Shown: positions 1 to 7,770 of the stretch, one piece after another
How positions within the stretch are numbered: the stretch's first letter is position 1
How the letters are laid out: each line of letters begins with the position of its first letter
NCBI RefSeq assembly: GCF_009733845.1
Contig: NZ_WNXZ01000001.1
Coordinates: 124,001 to 188,000, forward strand
Source: Pseudactinotalea terrae
Lineage (GTDB): Bacteria; Actinomycetota; Actinomycetes; Actinomycetales; Beutenbergiaceae
Direction: 5' to 3'
Length of the DNA stretch: 64,000 nt
Translations under genes and position numbers: made by a program
The notes under the pieces: model-generated
What the model saw: the letters and a program-made list of their open reading frames with translations, nothing else
Told to the model about the DNA's origin: nothing
Databases searched by the model: none

Positions 1-415
1 TCGGCCAGTAGGAGTTGAAGCCGCCGTGCGGGTTGACGGCGACCATCTGCGAGGACAGCTGGGCGAACCGGCCCCAGCCCTGACCGAAGAAGTCGCCCAG
101 CGGTGTCTCGATCGCCGGCTCCTGGCTGCCGTCCCAGTACGCGCGCAGCAGCATGCGTCGCCAGTTGTCGGTGTGGGTGGTCAGCCACAGGTGCGTGATG
201 CGGCCGGCGCCCCCCATGCGGGCGAGGTCGAACGTCTCGCCCGGCCCGATCTCGACGCTGGGGGAGACCTTCCACCCGACTCCCAGGTCGCGAGCGGCGT
301 TCGCGCCGGTGCCATCGGTGGCACGACCGCCACCCGCCTTGGCGCCCGTGACGTTCTCTGGGCTGATCGAGCGGGTCGCGCGCTCATGCAGTGCGGCGAT
401 GTCGTGGTGCGTCAT
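1..415 (-). CDS. Glycoside hydrolase family 172 (DUF2961) protein, N-terminal part
   Basis: The first 138 residues of a protein that continues beyond the left edge. I translated the reverse strand from ATG at 415. It shows the DUF2961 hallmarks: a start region with RSISPENVTGAKAGGG, then DLGVGWKVSPS, a PGETFDLA segment, HLWLTTHTDNWRRMLLRAYW and TPLGDFFGQGW. Characterised GH172 enzymes act on fructofuranose or arabinofuranose linkages (difructose anhydride, arabinan), so a role in plant or microbial polysaccharide breakdown is likely. No signal peptide is visible, so it probably acts in the cytoplasm. It is divergent from the HAD gene. The ribosome site is weak; a poor -10-like TGCGAT lies 6 nt upstream. 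Family call is confident, substrate is not. Confidence 0.85.
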   Translation of the reverse strand, partial: MTHHDIAALHERATRSISPENVTGAKAGGGRATDGTGANAARDLGVGWKVSPSVEIGPGETFDLARMGGAGRITHLWLTTHTDNWRRMLLRAYWDGSQEPAIETPLGDFFGQGWGRFAQLSSQMVAVNPHGGFNSYWP

Positions 416-556
416 GTCGGGATCGCATCCTGGGGATCGGTGGGCCGTCGGCGACGGCATGAGCAAACGATTACCGATGGTAGTCGCCACCGCGGCCCCG
501 CGCGTACCCCGCACTGGGCAGGAATGAACGCGATGCGCTCGTTGGTTGCGTCAACG

Positions 557-1276
557 ATGAGCGATGCGCGCGAGCACACCGTGTCCGTTCCCGTGGTCGA
601 CGCCGTGGTCTTCGACGTGCTCGGGACGATGGTCGATGAGCCGGGTGGCATCTCTCGCGCGCTCCGCGAGGTGCTGCCGACGTCCGGCGCCGTGCGCGAC
701 GTCGAGCCGCTGGTGCGCCACTGGCAGCACTACGTCGATGGCCAGCAGCGCCGGATGCGCGACGGCGACAGGCCGTACGCCAGGACCGACGTCGTCGACC
801 GCGAGGCCGCGGTCGCGCTCGCGCTCGCCTCGGGGATCGAGGCGGCGGATGTGGATGCGGACGCGCTGGTGCGCGCGGCGCAGCGGCTGGACCCATGGCC
901 CGACTCCGTGTCCGCGCTGGGCAGGATCGCGTCCCGGTTCCAGGTGATCGCGCTCTCGAACGCGAGCCGTGCCGCGCTCACCCGGATCAACGCCCACGCC
1001 GGGCTGCGCTGGCACCAGGCGCTCTCGGCGCAGGACGCTCAGGCCTACAAGCCGGCGGCTGCCGTGTACCAGCTGGCGGTTGACGCGGCGGGGTGCCCGC
1101 CGGAGCGTCTGCTGATGGTGGCTGCGCACGCCTGGGACCTCCGGGGCGCTCAGGCTGTCGGGATGCGCACCGCCCACGTCGAGCGCCCGGTCGGAGATCC
1201 GCCGGCAGCCGGCGACGTCTTCGATCTGGAGGTCACGAGCCTCGAGGAGCTGGCCGATCGCTTAGGTGCGGACTGA
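557..1276 (+). CDS. HAD-superfamily haloacid dehalogenase type II-like hydrolase
   Basis: A 239-residue HAD hydrolase. Motif I is VVFDVLGTMVDE with the nucleophile Asp at residue 20; motif II is IALSNAS; the conserved Lys lies in YKPAAAVYQLA; motif III is the acidic HAWDLRGAQAVG. The FDVxGT form and the length resemble type II haloacid dehalogenases, which remove halide from 2-haloacids, but relatives act on phosphate esters, so the substrate is open. The frame stays open far upstream, but that part is not homologous to anything I recognise and runs antisense to the GH172 gene. I chose ATG 557; ATG 524 and ATG 533 are in-frame alternatives. It converges on and overlaps the next gene by 15 nt. 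Confidence 0.8.
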   Translation: MSDAREHTVSVPVVDAVVFDVLGTMVDEPGGISRALREVLPTSGAVRDVEPLVRHWQHYVDGQQRRMRDGDRPYARTDVVDREAAVALALASGIEAADVDADALVRAAQRLDPWPDSVSALGRIASRFQVIALSNASRAALTRINAHAGLRWHQALSAQDAQAYKPAAAVYQLAVDAAGCPPERLLMVAAHAWDLRGAQAVGMRTAHVERPVGDPPAAGDVFDLEVTSLEELADRLGAD

Positions 1277-1489
1277 CCGGAGGTGCGGCGGGACGTGCTC
1301 GAGCAGGTCGCCCGGCTGGCACTCGAGCACCTCGCAGATCGCCTCGAGCGTGGTGAAGCGGATCGCCCGCGCCTTGCCGGTCTTGAGATTGCTGAGGTTG
1401 GCGACGGTGATCCCGACCCGATCGGCGAGCTCGGTCAGCCGCATCTTGCGCTGTGCGAGCATGACATCGAGGTTGACGACGATGGCCAT
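1262..1489 (-). CDS. Cro/C1-type (XRE, YozG-like) transcriptional regulator
   Basis: A 75-residue protein that is a single helix-turn-helix domain: TELADRVGITVANLSNLKTG followed by IRFTTLEAICEVLECQPGDLL, the typical YozG-type small XRE layout. It is translated from the same transcript as the DUF2975 gene; the stop of that gene and this ATG share one base (TGATG). DUF2975-XRE pairs are a common two-gene module in Gram-positive bacteria, where the membrane partner is thought to modulate the regulator. Autoregulation through the palindrome upstream of the pair is plausible but inferred. Confidence 0.85.
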   Translation of the reverse strand: MAIVVNLDVMLAQRKMRLTELADRVGITVANLSNLKTGKARAIRFTTLEAICEVLECQPGDLLEHVPPHLRSVRT

Positions 1490-1956
1490 CAGACCGTGAG
1501 CTCGCTGTCAGTTCGATAGCGCGCGCCGCTGGCGAACAACCGCTCGAGCAGTGCGACCAGGGTGAACAAGAACAGTCCGACCGCCTCGGCGGCGAACCAG
1601 ACGATCAGCACGCTTGGATGCCCCAACCCGAGCGCGAGCATCCCGATCAGACCGATCGTGAACCAGACGGCGCTGGCAGCGATCAGCAGCCGGAGCGTCC
1701 GCAGACGGCGAATCGCGTCATCGGAGAACGCCTCTCCACGATCAATGACTGTCAGCAGGCCCCAGGTCACCGTCATGCCCGCGAAGACCGGAACGGTCCC
1801 GAGCGCTATCCCGAGAAACACCGGCGTCGTCCAGCGGGCTACCTCAGGGAACTGGCGAGCAGTCTCGTCACCGAGCTGGAAGAGCACGACGAGCCCCAGC
1901 AGGACGACGAAGACGAGCGCGATCAGCAGCACGCGCAGCGTTCTGGTCGGCAACAT
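1489..1956 (-). CDS. DUF2975 family membrane protein
   Basis: A 155-residue integral membrane protein with four predicted helices, roughly residues 8-28, 44-66, 88-108 and 113-135, and short charged loops. The layout and the following YozG-type XRE gene match the DUF2975 family, whose biochemical role is unknown. The ATG at 1956 lies 6 nt after a perfect TATGAT hexamer, so translation probably begins at the first base of the mRNA. The C-terminal tail is short and cytoplasmic. Confidence 0.8.
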   Translation of the reverse strand: MLPTRTLRVLLIALVFVVLLGLVVLFQLGDETARQFPEVARWTTPVFLGIALGTVPVFAGMTVTWGLLTVIDRGEAFSDDAIRRLRTLRLLIAASAVWFTIGLIGMLALGLGHPSVLIVWFAAEAVGLFLFTLVALLERLFASGARYRTDSELTV

Positions 1957-1962
1957 CGCTCA

Positions 1963-1974
1963 ATCATATCGATA
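1963..1974 (-). promoter_or_regulatory. Leaderless promoter and palindrome for the DUF2975-XRE pair
   Basis: On the minus strand a TATGAT -10 hexamer occupies 1968-1963, and 6 nt separate it from the ATG at 1956. It overlaps the 8-bp palindrome TATCGATA at 1967-1974 in an AT-rich patch that stands out from the GC-rich surroundings. The palindrome is a candidate operator for the XRE protein. Confidence 0.55.
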
Positions 1975-2066
1975 AACGGCAATTACATGCTGTGTTGCGA
2001 TACGCCCCGTGTGCTGTGTAGCAGCCGCAACCTCCGATGTTCCTGCGCGCAGCGTCGAGGCAGGCA

Positions 2067-2072
2067 TACCGT
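2067..2072 (+). promoter_or_regulatory. -10 element of a leaderless promoter
   Basis: TACCGT is followed by 6 nt (GATGGC) and then ATG 2079. This spacing is that of a -10 hexamer to its start site, so the mRNA would begin at the start codon. It supports 2079 rather than the ATG at 2037. Confidence 0.5.
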
Positions 2073-2078
2073 GATGGC

Positions 2079-2726
2079 ATGGACACGTTGACGGCCTCGC
2101 AGGTGCTCGCGATGGACGGGTTGGACGACTGGCGCGTGATGCTCGGCACGCTGCAAGCACGATTCCGGACGCCTGACATGAGTGCCGGCGCCGAGTTCGT
2201 CGCGCGGGTGGTCGCTGCGGCGAACGCCGCGAACCATCACCCCGACCTGCAGGTCAGCTATGCGCATGTGGACGTCGACCTCGCGACGCACGACGCGGGC
2301 GGGCTGACGCAGCGTGACGTCGAGATGGCGGCGACGATCTCGGCGCTCGCCCTCGACGCGGAGCTGCGGGCGGCACCGACCGAGCGCCAGGTGATGGAGT
2401 ACGCCGTCGACGCCCTCGACATCGCGGCGGTGCGGCCGTTCTGGGAGGCCGTCACCGGGCTCGCACCCGACGGGGCGGGCAACCTGCCCGCGAGCGGCCT
2501 CGGAGAGATCGCGGTGTGGTTCCAGCAGATGGCGGAGCCCAGGCCGCAGCGCAACCGGATCCACCTCGACATCACGGTCCCGGTCGACGTCGCCGACGGC
2601 CGCGTCGCGGCCGCCCTGGCCGCGGGCGGGCGGGTGGTCGGCGATGCGCGGGCGCCGGCGTTCGTGGTCCTCGCGGACCCCGAGGGCAACGAGGTCTGCA
2701 TCTGCACGGCCGCCGGGCGGGACTGA
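2079..2726 (+). CDS. Pterin-4a-carbinolamine dehydratase fused to a VOC (glyoxalase-like) domain
   Basis: A 215-residue two-domain protein. Residues about 5-85 are a 4a-hydroxytetrahydrobiopterin dehydratase (PhhB/DCoH-like) domain with the active-site signature AANHHPDLQVSYAHVDVDL. Residues about 105-215 form a VOC domain: DIAAVRPFWEAVTG, QRNRIHLDITV and VLADPEGNEVCIC. The dehydratase domain recycles the pterin cofactor of aromatic amino acid hydroxylases and can act as a fold-back regulator. The role of the VOC part is unknown. No hydroxylase gene lies in this window. Start chosen by the TACCGT promoter hexamer; a GTG-free upstream extension of 14 codons is possible. Confidence 0.85.
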   Translation: MDTLTASQVLAMDGLDDWRVMLGTLQARFRTPDMSAGAEFVARVVAAANAANHHPDLQVSYAHVDVDLATHDAGGLTQRDVEMAATISALALDAELRAAPTERQVMEYAVDALDIAAVRPFWEAVTGLAPDGAGNLPASGLGEIAVWFQQMAEPRPQRNRIHLDITVPVDVADGRVAAALAAGGRVVGDARAPAFVVLADPEGNEVCICTAAGRD

Positions 2727-2768
2727 CGAAGCCGTCCGATATGCGGACCTGTGATCCACGATGTGAGA

Positions 2769-2814
2769 TCGGCGGTGTGGGAAGTTGGGTGAACCGCCGA
2801 CGCAGGTCTACAGT
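2769..2814 (+). promoter_or_regulatory. ilvBNC promoter with inverted repeat around the -35 box
   Basis: TTGGGT (2785-2790) and TACAGT (2809-2814) are separated by 18 nt, a good sigma-70-type promoter. The -35 lies inside an inverted repeat TCGGCGGT (2769-2776) / ACCGCCGA (2793-2800), a candidate operator. Predicted transcription starts near 2821-2822, at the GTG of the leader peptide. Confidence 0.6.
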
Positions 2815-2821
2815 GACGAAC

Positions 2822-2878
2822 GTGTCCAGCACCATCATCGTCGTCGTACTTACCGAGCGCGCCAGCGCAGCGGTCTGA
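2822..2878 (+). CDS. ilvB leader peptide (attenuator)
   Basis: An 18-codon reading frame beginning GTG and reading MSSTIIVVVLTERASAAV. The run Ile-Ile-Val-Val-Val-Leu is the control-codon block expected for a peptide that senses charged branched-chain tRNAs. It ends 25 nt before the stem of an intrinsic terminator and 109 nt before ilvB. An in-frame GTG at 2813 would add three residues, but that codon lies inside the -10 box, so the leaderless GTG 2822 is preferred. Corynebacterium ilvBNC is known to be controlled by a similar leader. Confidence 0.75.
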   Translation: MSSTIIVVVLTERASAAV

Positions 2879-2903
2879 ACGTCGACCTCTCGCTGAGCGC
2901 GCG

Positions 2904-2938
2904 CCCCTCGATCGCCCACCTCGGGCCGAGGGGTTTTT
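2904..2938 (+). terminator. ilvB attenuator terminator
   Basis: CCCCTCG (2904-2910) can pair with CGAGGGG (2927-2933), followed directly by TTTTT (2934-2938). A shorter alternative, CCTCG/CGAGG with a GGC loop at 2919-2931, also abuts the T run. Upstream, GCGCAGCG pairs imperfectly with CGCTGAGCGC and can serve as the pause or anti-terminator arm. This is the expected layout for transcription attenuation. Confidence 0.75.
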
Positions 2939-2987
2939 GTATGTCTAGAACCGATCGACCGCAGTCTCGAACCGCCCAGGAGGAGCG

Positions 2988-4826
2988 ATGACGACCCAGG
3001 TCCCGCACCCGGCGCCGCCTCGGCCGACGCCGGCCCAGGTGCGACCCGCCCCAGCGCAGCACGATTCGGCGACAGCCGGCGAGCCCATGTCGGGCGCGGC
3101 CGCCGTCGTACGCGCGCTCGAGGAGGTCGGTACCGAGGTCATCTTCGGCATCCCCGGTGGAGCGGTCCTTCCGGTCTACGATCCGCTGTTCGACTCCTCG
3201 ATGCGGCACATCCTCGTGCGTCACGAGCAGGGTGCCGGGCACGCGGCGACCGGCTACGCCGCGGCGACCGGCAAGGTCGGCGTGTGCATGGCGACCTCCG
3301 GTCCCGGTGCCACCAACCTGGTCACACCGCTCGCTGACGCCCACATGGACTCGGTGCCGCTCGTGGCGATCACGGGCCAGGTCGCGAAGTCGATGATCGG
3401 CACCGACGCCTTCCAGGAGGCCGACATCGTGGGCATCACGATGCCGGTCACCAAGCACAGCTTCCTCGTGACCGATCCGGCGGAGATCCCGGCCCGGATC
3501 GCCGAGGCGTTCCACATCGCCTCGACCGGGCGACCGGGTCCGGTGCTCGTGGACATCGCCAAGAGCGCCATGCAGACCGAGACCCGGTTCGTGTGGCCCA
3601 CCGAGCCCGACATCCCGGGCTACCGGCCGATCACCAAGCCGCACATCAAGCAGGTGCGGGAGGCGGCCCGACTGCTGGCGACCTCGCGCAAGCCGGTGCT
3701 GTACGTGGGGGGTGGCGTGATCCGCGCCGACGCCGCTGCTCAGCTCCGTGCGTTGACGGATCTGTCCGGAGCGCCCGTCGTCACCACCCTGATGGCGCGG
3801 GGTGCGCTGCCTGACAGCCACCCGCAGCACGTGGGCATGCCCGGCATGCACGGTGCGGTCTCGGCCGTCGCCGCTCTGCAGAAGGCTGATCTGATCGTCG
3901 CCCTCGGGGCACGCTTCGACGACCGCGTGACCGGCAGGCTCGACTCGTTCGCGCCGAACGCGACCGTGGTGCACGCCGACATCGACCCGGCGGAGATCGG
4001 CAAGAACCGCGTGGCGGACGTCCCGATCGTGGGCGACCTCCGTGAGGTGCTCGCCGACCTGGCCACCGAGCTGAAGCGGGAGCACGCTCAGCACGGACTC
4101 CCGGACCTGCAGGGCTGGTGGGCCCTCCTCGACGATCTGCGGGAGCGCTACCCGCTGGGCTGGACGCCGACCGCCGACGGCCTGCTCGCACCTCAGCACG
4201 TGATCTCGCGGTTGGGTGAGCTGGCCGGTCCCGACGCGATCTACGCCGCAGGCGTGGGCCAGCACCAGATGTGGGCGGCACAGTTCATCCGCTACGAGAA
4301 GCCGCGCACCTGGCTGAACTCCGGTGGCCTCGGCACGATGGGCTACTCGATCCCCGCGGCCATGGGTGCGAAGGTCGGCATGCCCGACACCGAGGTGTGG
4401 GCGGTGGACGGCGACGGCTGCTTCCAGATGACCAACCAGGAGCTCGCCACCTGCGCGCTCGAGGACATCCCGATCAAGGTCGCTCTGATCAACAACTCCT
4501 CGCTGGGGATGGTGCGGCAGTGGCAGACCCTGTTCTACGGGGAGCGCTATTCCAACACCGACCTCAACACCGGCCATGAGACGCGCCGCATCCCCGACTT
4601 CGTCAAGCTGGCGGAGGCTTATGGGTGCGTCGGCCTGCGTTGCGAGTCGAGCAAGGACGTCGACGAGACGATCAAGAAGGCCCGCGAGATCGACGACCGC
4701 CCCGTCGTCGTCGACTTCACGGTCAGCCGGGACGCCATGGTGTGGCCGATGGTCGCAGCCGGCGTCTCCAACGACGAGATCCAGTACGCCCGGGACATCA
4801 CCCCGGACTTCGACCGGGACGAGTAA
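2988..4826 (+). CDS. ilvB: Acetolactate synthase, large (catalytic) subunit
   Basis: A 612-residue ThDP- and FAD-dependent enzyme that condenses pyruvate to acetolactate (Val/Leu) or pyruvate with 2-oxobutyrate (Ile). Visible landmarks: the catalytic Glu80 in [14 protein letters not shown], the central FAD domain, and the ThDP motif GDG at 475-477 ending in NNSS. A proline/alanine-rich stretch of about 30 residues precedes the conserved start. The start ATG has a strong ribosome site, AGGAGG, 4 nt upstream. It leads the ilvB-ilvN-ilvC operon and lies downstream of the leader-peptide attenuator, so expression should fall when branched-chain amino acids are plentiful. Confidence 0.97.
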   Translation: MTTQVPHPAPPRPTPAQVRPAPAQHDSATAGEPMSGAAAVVRALEEVGTEVIFGIPGGAVLPVYDPLFDSSMRHILVRHEQGAGHAATGYAAATGKVGVCMATSGPGATNLVTPLADAHMDSVPLVAITGQVAKSMIGTDAFQEADIVGITMPVTKHSFLVTDPAEIPARIAEAFHIASTGRPGPVLVDIAKSAMQTETRFVWPTEPDIPGYRPITKPHIKQVREAARLLATSRKPVLYVGGGVIRADAAAQLRALTDLSGAPVVTTLMARGALPDSHPQHVGMPGMHGAVSAVAALQKADLIVALGARFDDRVTGRLDSFAPNATVVHADIDPAEIGKNRVADVPIVGDLREVLADLATELKREHAQHGLPDLQGWWALLDDLRERYPLGWTPTADGLLAPQHVISRLGELAGPDAIYAAGVGQHQMWAAQFIRYEKPRTWLNSGGLGTMGYSIPAAMGAKVGMPDTEVWAVDGDGCFQMTNQELATCALEDIPIKVALINNSSLGMVRQWQTLFYGERYSNTDLNTGHETRRIPDFVKLAEAYGCVGLRCESSKDVDETIKKAREIDDRPVVVDFTVSRDAMVWPMVAAGVSNDEIQYARDITPDFDRDE

Positions 4827-4831
4827 ACACG

Positions 4832-5356
4832 ATGACACGACACACCCTCTCCGTGCTGGTGGAGAACAAGCCGGGTGTCCTCACCCGGGTCGCGGCGCTG
4901 TTCGCGCGCCGTGCCTTCAACATCCACTCGCTCGCCGTCGGACCGACCGAGCACCCGGACATCTCCCGCATCACCGTGGTGGTCGATGTGGACGAGAACC
5001 CGCTCGAACAGGTGACCAAGCAGCTCAACAAGCTGGTCAACGTGCTCAAGATCGTGGAGCTGACCCCGCAGGCCTCGGTGCAGCGCGAGCTGCTCCTCGT
5101 CAAGGTCAGGGCCGACGACGCCTCCCGCACCGCGGTGCTGCAGGTCGTCGAGCTGTTCCGGGCGCACGTCGTCGACGTCGTCCCGGACGCCGTGACCATC
5201 GAGGCGACCGGTGGCGAGGACAAGCTGACCGCGCTGCTGACCGCGCTGGAGCCGTACGGTATCCGCGAGATCGTGCAGTCCGGGGCCGTGGCGATCGGCC
5301 GAGGCCCCCGCTCGATGACCGACCGGGCGCTCGAGCGCATCGCCCGCAGCGCCTGA
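4832..5356 (+). CDS. ilvN: Acetolactate synthase, small regulatory subunit
   Basis: A 174-residue protein starting MTRHTLSVLVENKPGVLTR, the N-terminal ACT domain that binds valine for feedback inhibition and activates IlvB. The rest (about residues 80-160) is the conserved C-terminal ALS_ss_C domain. It begins 5 nt after the ilvB stop without a strong ribosome site, so translational coupling to ilvB is likely. Length is normal for the family. Confidence 0.96.
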   Translation: MTRHTLSVLVENKPGVLTRVAALFARRAFNIHSLAVGPTEHPDISRITVVVDVDENPLEQVTKQLNKLVNVLKIVELTPQASVQRELLLVKVRADDASRTAVLQVVELFRAHVVDVVPDAVTIEATGGEDKLTALLTALEPYGIREIVQSGAVAIGRGPRSMTDRALERIARSA

Positions 5357-5402
5357 CCACCGACAACACAGTCCGCAACAACCCCAATATCAAGGAGATT
5401 GA

Positions 5403-6434
<1,032 letters not shown>

Positions 6435-6449
6435 CCCCTGACCGACGAA

Positions 6450-6486
6450 CGCCCCTCCGGCAGCTCTGGCTGCCGGAGGGGCGTTT
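6450..6486. terminator. Bidirectional intrinsic terminator between ilvC and the DUF4870 gene
   Basis: A perfect 15-bp stem: CGCCCCTCCGGCAGC (6450-6464) pairs with its complement at 6469-6483 across a TCTG loop, followed by TTT. It sits between converging genes and can serve both. Confidence 0.85.
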
Positions 6487-6511
6487 CTCGTGGTGTGGAG
6501 ACCGGGGGAGC

Positions 6512-6964
6512 TCAGCCCTTGAGGATCGGGAGCTGGAACGGGTAGCGGTAGACCTCACCGTTCCAGGCCCGCAGCGCGCCGACGATCGAGAGCACGATCT
6601 GTGCGATCGCCGGGACCACCCACAGCACGATCGCGACCGGGATGCCGATGATCGTGATGAAGAAGATCCACGCGGCGATCCAGGCCACCCAGATCGTGAT
6701 GTGGAAGTTGAACGAGGAGGCGGCCGCGTTGCGCACGAGCGGGCTGCGGTCCTTGTAGACGAAGTACAGGATCAGCGGGCCGAGGAAGCTCAGCCAGCCG
6801 GCGCTGACGATCGCGGCGATGATGGGGGACAGATGGGCGAGGACCGCGAGGACGCGGTCATCGGCTCCGGCGGTCGCGTCGACGGGTCGCTGGTACTGCG
6901 AACCCTGCTGCGGCGTGCCCCACGTGGGTTGCTCGTTCTGCTGGTCGGGCGATGGGTACGTCAC
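6512..6964 (-). CDS. DUF4870 domain-containing membrane protein
   Basis: A 150-residue protein. Residues 1-35 are a hydrophilic Gln/Pro-rich tail (MTYPSPDQQNEQ...), followed by the DUF4870 core: VLAVLAHLSPIIAA, a helix ending GPLILYFVYKD, the signature SPLVRNAAASSFNFHI, a hydrophobic hairpin, and a C-terminal helix VPAIAQIVLSIVGALRAW. Function of the family is unknown; related proteins resemble Tic20-like membrane proteins. GTG 6964 is preferred because GGAG lies 7 nt upstream. The frame continues upstream but is antisense to another gene there. Confidence 0.8.
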   Translation of the reverse strand: MTYPSPDQQNEQPTWGTPQQGSQYQRPVDATAGADDRVLAVLAHLSPIIAAIVSAGWLSFLGPLILYFVYKDRSPLVRNAAASSFNFHITIWVAWIAAWIFFITIIGIPVAIVLWVVPAIAQIVLSIVGALRAWNGEVYRYPFQLPILKG

Positions 6965-7081
6965 GTTGTGCTCCAAGTCTTCGGTCCGAGGTCGTCCGGA
7001 CGCTGCCATTCTCCCCGGTCTCGCAAGCCGGGTCGAGCCTGCCACCCCCCAGGGGATAACCACCACAACGCGCGGACCCGG

Positions 7082-7087
7082 CATGAT
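7082..7087 (+). promoter_or_regulatory. -10 element of a leaderless promoter
   Basis: CATGAT, 6 nt (GGGCCC) before GTG 7094. Same geometry as other genes in the window. Confidence 0.4.
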
Positions 7088-7093
7088 GGGCCC

Positions 7094-7711
7094 GTGACCG
7101 ATGTCAGCGAGCCTGCCGAGTCCGACGAGGTGGACGAGGCCGGTGGCCTCCTCGATCAGGCGCTGCTGGTCGCGAGGGCGCTGCGGGCCGCGACCCTCGT
7201 GCTCTCGGTGCCGGCATTCGGCGTGGCCTCGGCGGCCGGACTCGCGTTCGGCGTGATTGCCATCCTTGCTGGGACCGGGCTCGCGAGCCAGTCGTCCGTG
7301 CCGGGCTGGATCCTGCTCGGCCTCGCGATCGTCGGCCTTGGGGTGGTGACGGTCTTCCTGCTGCGCGTGCGCGCCACGCGGCGCGCCGGGAGCGATCACC
7401 CAGCCCTGGCCGCTGAGCTTCTCGGTCTCGTCGACATCAGCGAGCTGACGACGGCGACCCTCGCCGATCTCGCTGACCTCACCTCCCGAGAGGGCGGGAT
7501 CCGCGCGGTCTCGCGTGCACGTGCCCTGTGGCGGCTGCTGCGCCGCCTGGACGTCGGCGAGCACACCTCACGCTTCGAGCGGGCGAAGTGGTTCATCCCG
7601 CCGGAGGTCGGGGCCACGTGGCTGCTCGCTCAGATCGTCACGTGGTCCGGGCTGGTGGCGTGGCTGGCAGTCCCGCTGGTGGTGGCCGCCCGAGCGGCCG
7701 GCGGCCTGTAG
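7094..7711 (+). CDS. Hypothetical membrane protein
   Basis: A 205-residue protein of unknown function. An acidic N-terminus (about 25 residues) is followed by two adjacent membrane helices at about 35-60 and 70-95, an RVRATRRAG positive patch, a soluble region of about 85 residues (ELLGLVDISELTTATLADLADLT...), and a final helix at about 178-202. The positive patch after helix two suggests both ends and the soluble region are cytoplasmic. Start GTG 7094 is set by the CATGAT hexamer. It stands alone between a divergent DUF4870 gene and a convergent DUF222 gene. I recognise no family. Confidence 0.65.
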   Translation: MTDVSEPAESDEVDEAGGLLDQALLVARALRAATLVLSVPAFGVASAAGLAFGVIAILAGTGLASQSSVPGWILLGLAIVGLGVVTVFLLRVRATRRAGSDHPALAAELLGLVDISELTTATLADLADLTSREGGIRAVSRARALWRLLRRLDVGEHTSRFERAKWFIPPEVGATWLLAQIVTWSGLVAWLAVPLVVAARAAGGL

Positions 7712-7770
7712 GAGCCGATCCGGGCCGGTCAGACGCGGCGATGCCGAACGACGTCGCGTGTGCGTGCGCG

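Noticed and set aside
26-556. N-terminal extension of the HAD hydrolase
   Set aside because: This stretch is antisense to the GH172 reading frame, which has clear family motifs, and does not resemble HAD proteins.
2850-4838. A 662-codon open frame antisense to ilvB
   Set aside because: Arg/His/Asp-rich translation without family features; typical of high-GC shadows opposite a well-conserved gene.
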